5,542 bases of DNA, from NCBI GenBank assembly GCA_005883855.1, contig VBAU01000464.1, forward strand, positions 1 through 5,542, given 5' to 3'. The DNA comes from Bacteroidota bacterium (GTDB lineage Bacteria; Bacteroidota; Bacteroidia; Chitinophagales; Chitinophagaceae). This document shows positions 1 to 4,926 of this stretch, one piece after another. The position numbers were made by a program, and so were the translations under genes. Numbering within the stretch: the stretch's first letter is position 1; each line of letters opens with the position of its first letter. The notes beneath the pieces were generated by a model, which was given only the letters and a program-made list of their open reading frames with translations, did not search any database and was not told the origin of the DNA.

Positions 1-109
1 TGATAAGAGATGTATTAACGAAGATTCGAGCCTTGCGGAATTCGTGTTCATCCTTCCTGGATGAGTCAGGAATGAAGAAATCATATAGTCGTTGAACAAG
101 TTTCCTCAT
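1..109 (-). CDS. N-terminal fragment of an unidentified protein, possibly a membrane sensor kinase (cut by window edge)
   Basis: Only the first 36 codons are present; the gene runs off the left edge. The ATG at 109-107 overlaps the TGA of the preceding membrane protein by four bases (ATGA), which fixes the start and implies translational coupling. The protein begins MRKLVQRLYDFFIPD and continues with a charged stretch containing RKARIF, then VNTSLI, which could be the beginning of a membrane helix. From memory, a short basic/amphipathic start with an FFIP motif and an RKAR-hydrophobic stretch resembles the N-termini of multi-helix sensor histidine kinases in Bacteroidota, but 36 residues are too few to be sure. 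That an open frame begins exactly at the overlap is seen directly; the kinase idea is a guess. It could equally be another enzyme or membrane protein of the same operon. Confidence 0.6.
   Translation of the reverse strand, partial: MRKLVQRLYDFFIPDSSRKDEHEFRKARIFVNTSLI
106..109 (-). promoter_or_regulatory. ATGA stop/start overlap (translational coupling site)
   Basis: The TGA of the membrane cyclase candidate (108-106) overlaps the ATG of the next gene (109-107). No Shine-Dalgarno-like sequence precedes the ATG, so reinitiation by ribosomes finishing the upstream gene is the likely mode of translation. The overlap is seen directly; the coupling is inferred. Confidence 0.65.
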
Positions 110-795
110 GCCGGTACCATATTTGAAGCCATAGCTCTTTTTTTGTGCAGAAGAACCAGGTATAAGACATCAAACAGGGCGACTGCAATATACATTGCAA
201 CGAGAAAATAATTTTGCGGATACTTAGTGTAGAACATCACGCTAATGATCCCCGTGCCAAGGAATTTGCTCCAGCCTGTAACATATGAATCCCCTTCGTA
301 GCCCGGAATGATGATCAGGTATAAGAACGAGATAGACATCACGAGGTTGATTATATAACCGGTAATGGGCGCCATCGGCAGGTCATACTGCACCATGTAG
401 GTAACCTGTGTAAGGAATGAAATGACGATGCCGACTCCAAGAAAAAAATTTAGTCTATCCCTGAAAAATGAATTCAGCACTTGCTTGTATCCGTATCTGA
501 ATGTGTTGGCAAAAATGAAAACGTCAAAACACATCCATGCCCAATACGCCGCGACTAATAGTTTTCCCATATTGGGAACAAAAAACCAACAAGCGGCAAT
601 TTCCCACCCAAAGTTTAATACGATTGCTGCGAGGGGTATATTGAGTGTTTTCTTATTTTTTATGTCGAGCAGTGTATCAGCGTAACACACTAACCACAGA
701 ACAGACCCGATAAAGAAAAGGATGATCTGTGTCAGAGTGTAATTATTCGTATCCAACCATGGATGTGGTCCCTTTAGATATTCGAAGATCGTCAT
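106..795 (-). CDS. Seven-helix membrane protein, putative Pyr4/PaxB-like transmembrane terpene cyclase
   Basis: Predicted 229-residue integral membrane protein with seven hydrophobic segments, at about residues 22-42, 53-72, 79-99, 117-135, 144-163, 178-190 and 196-217. Size and topology match the Pyr4/PaxB family, small membrane cyclases that protonate and cyclise prenyl or epoxy-prenyl chains in fungal meroterpenoid and indole-diterpene pathways, with bacterial members in actinomycete indole sesquiterpenoid pathways. Helix 2 carries LNFGWEIAA, matching the family N-x-x-WE motif; its Glu65 would correspond to essential Glu63 of Pyr4. Helix 3 has WAWMCFD and then RYG, as in the family's W-xxx-D...G pattern. 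Helix 7 has ALFDVLY, with Asp209 in the place of Pyr4 Asp218. I start at ATG 795-793, which overlaps the upstream stop as ATGA; an in-frame ATG at 861 would add 22 basic residues and a 70-base overlap. A microbial rhodopsin is unlikely because helix 7 has no lysine. Family assignment is by motif recognition; the substrate is unknown. Confidence 0.68.
   Translation of the reverse strand: MTIFEYLKGPHPWLDTNNYTLTQIILFFIGSVLWLVCYADTLLDIKNKKTLNIPLAAIVLNFGWEIAACWFFVPNMGKLLVAAYWAWMCFDVFIFANTFRYGYKQVLNSFFRDRLNFFLGVGIVISFLTQVTYMVQYDLPMAPITGYIINLVMSISFLYLIIIPGYEGDSYVTGWSKFLGTGIISVMFYTKYPQNYFLVAMYIAVALFDVLYLVLLHKKRAMASNMVPA
792..795 (-). promoter_or_regulatory. ATGA stop/start overlap (translational coupling site)
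   Basis: The TGA ending the flavoenzyme (794-792) shares bases with the ATG (795-793) of the membrane protein. This overlap is the main reason for choosing the shorter start of the membrane protein. The preceding bases on the minus strand are A-rich, with no AGGAGG-like site. Confidence 0.7.
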
Positions 796-2669
796 GCGGT
801 TGATTTTTTTGCGCCTTTTTTGAACAATGATGATATCCATTGCAGCAATTTCACCCACCATGGAAATCTTTTATCCCACACCAGTCCTTTTTGAAACCGC
901 TTGAAATCGCAGCCCCGTAAGTGATGAAAGACCCATGGTTCATGAAGGTTCCATATCTCGCAATGCGGTGCATTCACGCCTGACGTTTCAATGATATTGT
1001 TTACGGCTCTGCGCGCCGCTTCATTCGCTCCTTCCATTGTTGCAAGGTCGGTGTGGGTTCGCACATAATCTGCCGCAAAAAATAAATTGGCAATATCGCA
1101 GTAAGAATTTGGCCTTAAGCGCCAGGTGTCGACTTTATTTACGAGAAGAGGTTCTGTGTTCTTGCTCCCATAATCCCCTTCGAATTTAATGTCCCGGTCA
1201 ATGAACCAGGTATGGATCATACTATCATCAATCATTGCCTTACCATTCTCCACAAGCGAACGTTTCATTTGAGCCCACACTTCTTCTTTTATTTCCTCGG
1301 GCGCACATTCCTTAGCTGTTTTCTCTTTCATTCCCCCTTTTCCGTCAGGGTGATCAAGAATCCCGGGTGTGTCCCAATCTGAAACATCGCACGATAAAAT
1401 GGTTTTCACTTTGCCGTCTGCGTACTTACTTATGTCAAAGTTTTTCCAAAACTGCAACTGGGAAATGGCTGTGACTGCCCAGGGACTATCAGAGAAAATG
1501 ACGTGACCCTGGTTGAGCGTCACGACTTCGTTCAAATAAAACTGAACTCCCGTCATCCAGGAAACATCATTGGACAATTCAACTACTCCAAAAAGGCAAG
1601 GGTCGGCCTGCATAACCACCGCCTTCCCGATCGCTTCATTCGTCACATCCATAATGGAGACCTCGGGGTCGTCAAGTGTTTTATTATTGATCGCATTTTG
1701 CACAATGTCTATTGTAAACTGCTGAACCGTTTTCCCATTCAGAATATCGCCGATCAAGAGCGGCGTCGCAACCTCAATGGGCACTGCAAGGACGTAATAG
1801 TCGGCAATAAACTTTTCCGGTGCCTGCAATTCGGATGGAGGAATCCTCTCAACGAAAGGCCCCTTCGACTCTTTTAATTTTTGCACCCAGATCCCTGTTA
1901 TTTTTTTTGCGATGGGATCACAATCAATTTTCACAACATCGGACAAGAACCGGTAGTCAACGCCTTTATTTATTAAGTATTCATGCCACGGATGAAGCCA
2001 ACGATCATTGGTTGGACCATTTAATATTCTGTCTGTCGCCACAGACGGATTGGCCATGTTGAAGATCAGTTGAAGAAAAATATCTCCTCCGGTCTTTGTG
2101 CTGGCTGTCTGAGCCCGGGCTGCTACAAGTGTTCTTGTGAGTCCCTTGGCGAGCAGATCCGAGTATGCCTGGCTTCTTCCCTGTGCACCGGTGAATTCCC
2201 ACCAGCCAAGGCGTTCGTAATCATTTTGACGACGTTCATGACAGCTTGTGATTAATTGCCAGACTTTGTCAGCGAAAAAGTCTTTGTCTTCTTCGGTAAG
2301 TCCCGTGTCTGCATGATATGCGGCGAGCATGATTTTAAAATCGGCAATGGACCTCGGAAAACGATCAGGCATGATAATCGGGTTGTAACCGGTTCGTGCG
2401 AGCATCACATGCGGAGCGGCAACGAGATTATCAAAAACACCATTCCTGTTTTGCTTGTAAAATCCCGGAAAAAATCTGAAGCCATGTTCACCAGGAAGAG
2501 GATTGTAGTTCACGCCGGCATCTTCGTCAGGAACCGGAACACTTCGCGCTTTGCCACCAGGTAACCTGATTTTTCTTTCAAACACCTGTACTTCAAAGCC
2601 GCGTTCTATTAATTCGTGAGCAGCACTCATTCCTGCCACACCGCCGCCCATAATTATGACTTTCGGCAT
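792..2669 (-). CDS. FAD-dependent oxidoreductase, amine oxidase/phytoene desaturase-like superfamily
   Basis: Predicted 625-residue flavoenzyme. The N-terminus (MPKVIIMGGGVAGMSAA) is a Rossmann nucleotide-binding fold with GGGVAG at about 8-13 and the ribose-binding acid Glu31 in VFE, followed by LPGGKA. A second signature, PGEHGFRFFPGFY (59-71), is typical of a subgroup often auto-annotated as phytoene desaturase, hydroxysqualene dehydroxylase or simply FAD-dependent oxidoreductase. The C-terminal flavin motif (530-555; key parts FFAADYVRT and ATMEGANEAARRA) is intact, so the enzyme looks complete. At roughly 600-650 residues it is longer than classical phytoene desaturases (about 500). The extra C-terminal tail ends in a Trp-rich amphipathic segment, FPWWVKLLQWISSLFKK (602-618), which could dock it to the membrane. 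I prefer ATG at 2669; a TTG two codons upstream (2675) is possible. It is first in an operon with the membrane cyclase candidate, which suggests desaturation, dehydrogenation or oxidation of an isoprenoid lipid. Substrate unknown; superfamily assignment secure. Confidence 0.88.
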   Translation of the reverse strand: MPKVIIMGGGVAGMSAAHELIERGFEVQVFERKIRLPGGKARSVPVPDEDAGVNYNPLPGEHGFRFFPGFYKQNRNGVFDNLVAAPHVMLARTGYNPIIMPDRFPRSIADFKIMLAAYHADTGLTEEDKDFFADKVWQLITSCHERRQNDYERLGWWEFTGAQGRSQAYSDLLAKGLTRTLVAARAQTASTKTGGDIFLQLIFNMANPSVATDRILNGPTNDRWLHPWHEYLINKGVDYRFLSDVVKIDCDPIAKKITGIWVQKLKESKGPFVERIPPSELQAPEKFIADYYVLAVPIEVATPLLIGDILNGKTVQQFTIDIVQNAINNKTLDDPEVSIMDVTNEAIGKAVVMQADPCLFGVVELSNDVSWMTGVQFYLNEVVTLNQGHVIFSDSPWAVTAISQLQFWKNFDISKYADGKVKTILSCDVSDWDTPGILDHPDGKGGMKEKTAKECAPEEIKEEVWAQMKRSLVENGKAMIDDSMIHTWFIDRDIKFEGDYGSKNTEPLLVNKVDTWRLRPNSYCDIANLFFAADYVRTHTDLATMEGANEAARRAVNNIIETSGVNAPHCEIWNLHEPWVFHHLRGCDFKRFQKGLVWDKRFPWWVKLLQWISSLFKKGAKKSTA

Positions 2670-2808
2670 AGGCAATTTTTAGTTTAGAAACCCGAAGGAT
2701 GGTGGAGACGGAGATGATCTTTTAACAGGAACCGGCCCATGAATATAATATTAATTTAAAAAAACGCGTAACTATTCTTCATGTCGCAACACGATTTAAA
2801 AGAAAAAA
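2670..2808 (-). promoter_or_regulatory. Upstream region of the flavoenzyme-cyclase operon (promoter expected, not resolved)
   Basis: Between the terminator hairpin and the flavoenzyme start lie about 139 bases that must hold the operon promoter if the upstream terminator works. The stretch around 2741-2765 is very AT-rich and is the likeliest core. I find no clear TAnnTTTG element paired with a TTG at the right distance, so I do not place a promoter precisely. On the minus strand 2740-2684 could encode an 18-codon peptide, but nothing supports its translation. Confidence 0.3.
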
Positions 2809-2833
2809 CCCCGCCTTGCGGCGGGGCTTATTT
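2803..2833 (-). terminator. Rho-independent terminator after the DUF2892 gene, possibly bidirectional
   Basis: A 7-bp perfect GC-rich stem (CCCCGCC at 2809-2815 and GGCGGGG at 2820-2826) encloses the four-base loop at 2816-2819. Read on the minus strand, the stem is followed directly by six T (2808-2803), the classic intrinsic terminator form, about 26 bases beyond the stop of the DUF2892 gene. On the plus strand a T-rich run (2828-2835) also follows, so the element could stop transcription both ways. It separates the small membrane protein gene from the flavoenzyme operon, implying that the operon has its own promoter. Confidence 0.9.
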
Positions 2834-2852
2834 TTCTATCACCAACCAACGA

Positions 2853-3065
2853 TTATGTACTGCTGTGCGTATGCGCAGTATCAATTTGAAACAATTTGTA
2901 CAAAGGACAGAAACTAAACAAGCTTGTCAATACGAGCACACCGGCAATAATTAAAAGTACTTGGGCGACGGTTCCTTCAACTATTCTGAAATAGAAAAGC
3001 GCTGCAATAGCAATGGCAAGCAATATTCGCACCCCCTGATCGTAAACGCCCACATTTGCTTTCAT
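2853..3065 (-). CDS. DUF2892 (YgaP-like transmembrane domain) small membrane protein
   Basis: A complete 70-residue protein with two hydrophobic helices (about residues 11-29 and 33-51) joined by a short turn, then the hallmark SFCPLYKLF (51-59) and a polar His/Thr/Ser tail. The start MKANVGVYDQGVR and the FCPLY motif are characteristic of DUF2892, the membrane domain found alone in many bacteria and fused to a rhodanese in E. coli YgaP. The stand-alone form has no established function; a link to sulfur handling is suggested only by the YgaP fusion, and no rhodanese is visible here. The ATG at 3065 is the only sensible start. The gene is monocistronic, closed by the strong hairpin terminator at 2803-2833, and divergent from the D-aminoacylase gene. 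Confidence 0.88.
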   Translation of the reverse strand: MKANVGVYDQGVRILLAIAIAALFYFRIVEGTVAQVLLIIAGVLVLTSLFSFCPLYKLFQIDTAHTHSST

Positions 3066-3074
3066 GTTAAAAAA

Positions 3075-3106
3075 TTTGACGATTAACTAATTATTTTTAT
3101 TATTTG
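3075..3106 (+). promoter_or_regulatory. Weak Bacteroidota-type promoter candidate for the D-aminoacylase gene
   Basis: TTTG (3075-3078) is followed after 19 bases by TATTATTTG (3098-3106), which is TAnnTTTG with one extra base between TA and TTTG. The spacing to the -33 element is right, but the -7 element is imperfect. Use would give a leader of roughly 125 bases before the ATG at 3237, containing the dyad at 3157-3179. Confidence 0.25.
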
Positions 3107-3132
3107 CCTAACAGGAAAACTTAAATTGGACA

Positions 3133-3140
3133 CAAACTTA
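3133..3140 (-). promoter_or_regulatory. Possible Bacteroidota -7 element for the DUF2892 gene
   Basis: On the minus strand these bases read TAAGTTTG, an exact fit to the TAnnTTTG -7 consensus of Bacteroidota housekeeping promoters. It lies 67 bases before the ATG at 3065. No TTG is present at the usual -33 distance, so this is a half-supported call. Confidence 0.3.
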
Positions 3141-3156
3141 GCATTGACATGATCGG

Positions 3157-3179
3157 TGAATGGTGACGACGGTCATTCA
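3157..3179. repeat. Imperfect inverted repeat in the divergent intergenic region
   Basis: TGAATG (3157-3162) and CATTCA (3174-3179) are perfect inverted arms 11 bases apart. An alternative pairing uses TGAA/TTCA plus TGAC/GTCA around a four-base loop, with a three-base bulge. It could be an operator or a leader hairpin for the D-aminoacylase gene, but dyads this short arise by chance. Confidence 0.25.
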
Positions 3180-3236
3180 TGATGATGATTTTTGCCTCAA
3201 TTTCACAAGCACAAAGGCATTGAACAAATTGCGACA

Positions 3237-4811
3237 ATGAAGTCACTTTTTTTCTTTCTGATCTGCCCTTTAGTCATTATTGCTCAAACGAGAAATTGTG
3301 ACATTCTTATCCGCAATGGAAAAATTATCGACGGATCCGGTAACAATTGGTATTACGGAGATGTTGCCGTGAAAGATGGAAAGATCATCGGCCTGGGCAG
3401 AGGATTAAATTTTGTTGCACCGAAAACTATTGATGCGGCAGGTTTGATTGTGGCTCCGGGTTTTATTGACGTGCACACCCACCTTGAAGGAGATGAATTG
3501 AAGGATCCAAATGCAATGAATTTTATTTTAGATGGGGTGACCACGTGCATCACCGGCAACTGTGGTTCGTCGAACACAGACATTGGAAAATATCTCCGCT
3601 GGATTGATTCGTTAAAGCTTTCTATCAACGTCGCTTCCTTGATCGGGCATAACGATGTCCGCAAAGAAGTGATGGGTAAGGCCAATCGCGAGCCAAGTAC
3701 AGATGAAATGGAGCAGATGAAAAATACTGTTGACAAAGCCATGCGTGATGGCGCGGTTGGATTCTCAACGGGACTCATTTATATTCCCGGCACCTACACA
3801 AAAACAGCGGAGATAGTTGAGCTGGCAAAAGTGGCAGCAAAGTATAACGGCGTGTACGCTACCCATATGAGAGATGAAGGCGACAGCGTGACGTATGCTA
3901 TCGATGAAGCGTTGACGGTGGGACGGGAAGCGAGGATTCCGGTTGAGATCTCTCATTTCAAATTGAGCGGCCAGCAGAACTGGGGGCGGAGCAAGGAAAC
4001 AGTACCCATGGTTGAATCTGCGAGAAAGGAAGGCATAGAAGTAACGATCGATCAGTATCCTTACACGGCTAGCAGCACCAATATCAGCACATTGATACCA
4101 GATGAAATCCTTGCCGACAACCAGGACTCCATTAATAGCCGGCTACAAAATCCGCAAACCAGGAAATATGTCATTGATCACATGATTGAACGGTTGAAAA
4201 AAAGAAACCTGAAACACTTCAGCTATGCAGTTGTCGCGTATTATAAGACGGATACAACCTACAACGGAAAGAGTATTGAACAGATCAACCTGATGAAAGG
4301 GAACAAGCACACAAAAGAAAAGGAAGCGGAGGTGATTGTTGATATCATGATGCATGGTGGCGCCAGCGCCGTTTTCCATGGAATGAGTGAAGAAGATGTA
4401 AAGCGGATCATGAAATATCCATTCAACATGTTTGCCAGCGACGCATCGATAAGAGAATTTGGTGCAGGAATGCCGCATCCAAGAGGCTATGGAACCAACG
4501 CAAGAGTATTGGCGGAGTATGTGCGTGACCAGCACGTCATTTCCCTGGAAGAAGCCATCCGAAGAATGACTTCGTTACCGGCACAAAAATTTCAATTGCA
4601 TAGCAGGGGATTGTTGGCTGAAGGCTTCGCGGCGGACATTGTAATCTTTGATGAAAACAAAGTGCAGGACCTGTCAACATATGATCGCCCGCACGCTTAC
4701 TCAACCGGGTTCAAATACGTAGTTGTAAACGGAGTGCTGACTGTGGACGATGAAAAACATCTCGGGATAAGAGCTGGACAGGCTCTGTACGGGCCAGGTG
4801 CATCACACTAG
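3237..4811 (+). CDS. Secreted N-acyl-D-amino-acid deacylase (D-aminoacylase), amidohydrolase superfamily
   Basis: Predicted 524-residue zinc hydrolase that removes the acyl group from N-acyl-D-amino acids. The start MKSLFFFLICPLVIIAQ is a signal peptide, probably cut after Ala at about residue 16, so the enzyme should act in the periplasm or outside. The N-terminal beta-sandwich carries IRNGKIIDGSG and the TIM barrel follows. D-aminoacylase residues appear in order: metal-binding DVHTH (His80, His82), the family-specific cysteine ligand in TGNCG (Cys109), GFSTGLIY, THMRDEGD (His210), EISHFK (His240), YPYTA and the catalytic aspartate in FASDAS (Asp402). A C-terminal GxxADIVIFD strand closes the sandwich. 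A cysteine ligand instead of a carbamylated lysine is what separates D-aminoacylases from dihydroorotase-type relatives. Length fits the family (about 480) plus a leader. I use ATG 3237; the upstream TTG at 3192 would put 15 polar residues before the signal peptide. Exact D-amino-acid preference cannot be read from sequence. Confidence 0.9.
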   Translation: MKSLFFFLICPLVIIAQTRNCDILIRNGKIIDGSGNNWYYGDVAVKDGKIIGLGRGLNFVAPKTIDAAGLIVAPGFIDVHTHLEGDELKDPNAMNFILDGVTTCITGNCGSSNTDIGKYLRWIDSLKLSINVASLIGHNDVRKEVMGKANREPSTDEMEQMKNTVDKAMRDGAVGFSTGLIYIPGTYTKTAEIVELAKVAAKYNGVYATHMRDEGDSVTYAIDEALTVGREARIPVEISHFKLSGQQNWGRSKETVPMVESARKEGIEVTIDQYPYTASSTNISTLIPDEILADNQDSINSRLQNPQTRKYVIDHMIERLKKRNLKHFSYAVVAYYKTDTTYNGKSIEQINLMKGNKHTKEKEAEVIVDIMMHGGASAVFHGMSEEDVKRIMKYPFNMFASDASIREFGAGMPHPRGYGTNARVLAEYVRDQHVISLEEAIRRMTSLPAQKFQLHSRGLLAEGFAADIVIFDENKVQDLSTYDRPHAYSTGFKYVVVNGVLTVDDEKHLGIRAGQALYGPGASH

Positions 4812-4825
4812 GATTTGTTTTTCAA

Positions 4826-4854
4826 TTGAAGGCAAAAATTTTTCTCTATATTTA
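4826..4854 (+). promoter_or_regulatory. Bacteroidota-type promoter for the S15 hydrolase gene
   Basis: TTG (4826-4828) is followed after 18 bases by TATATTTA (4847-4854), matching TAnnTTTG except for the last base. This would start transcription near 4860 and give a leader of about 65 bases before the ATG at 4927. The TTG lies inside a 10-base perfect palindrome, TTCAATTGAA (4821-4830). No hairpin with a T-tract separates this gene from the D-aminoacylase, so read-through co-transcription is also possible. Confidence 0.4.
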
Positions 4855-4926
4855 ACTCTCTCCGTTCCTCTTTAAACATAGTCCTCTTAGCCTCGCAAAC
4901 TTTACACAACTAAGTCATGCTCGTTT

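Noticed and set aside
106..795. The seven-helix protein as a microbial rhodopsin.
   Set aside because: The last helix has no lysine for retinal attachment and the acidic residues follow the Pyr4/PaxB pattern. A CrtYcd-type lycopene cyclase was considered but the NFGWE and ALFDVLY motifs fit Pyr4 better.
796..861. A longer start (ATG at 861) for the seven-helix membrane protein, giving 251 residues.
   Set aside because: It would overlap the flavoenzyme gene by 70 bases and add 22 residues before the family-like start; the ATG at 795 forms a clean ATGA overlap and yields residue numbering close to Pyr4.
1503..2564. Several open frames of 60-125 codons on the plus strand opposite the flavoenzyme gene, and similar minus-strand frames opposite the D-aminoacylase and S15 genes.
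   Set aside because: They lie fully within strongly supported coding regions, show no recognisable domains or signal peptides, and their composition is that of antisense shadow frames.
2670..2675. TTG start two codons upstream for the flavoenzyme.
   Set aside because: ATG at 2669 is a better start and places the Rossmann strand at the usual distance from the N-terminus; the difference is only two residues.
2684..2740. An 18-codon open frame on the minus strand upstream of the flavoenzyme (possible leader peptide).
   Set aside because: No ribosome binding site, no regulatory codon run, no attenuator hairpin before the flavoenzyme; this length is expected by chance.
3144..3149. TTGACA, a perfect sigma-70 -35 hexamer on the plus strand.
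   Set aside because: No -10-like hexamer lies about 17 bases downstream (the region is GC-rich), and Bacteroidota promoters do not use this consensus.
3192..3236. TTG start at 3192 for the D-aminoacylase.
   Set aside because: It would place 15 polar and basic residues ahead of a well-formed signal peptide beginning at ATG 3237.
4821..4850. Palindrome TTCAATTGAA plus A/T runs as a terminator of the D-aminoacylase gene.
   Set aside because: The stem is AT-rich with no loop, and there is no GC-rich hairpin followed by a T-tract; I cannot support a terminator here.
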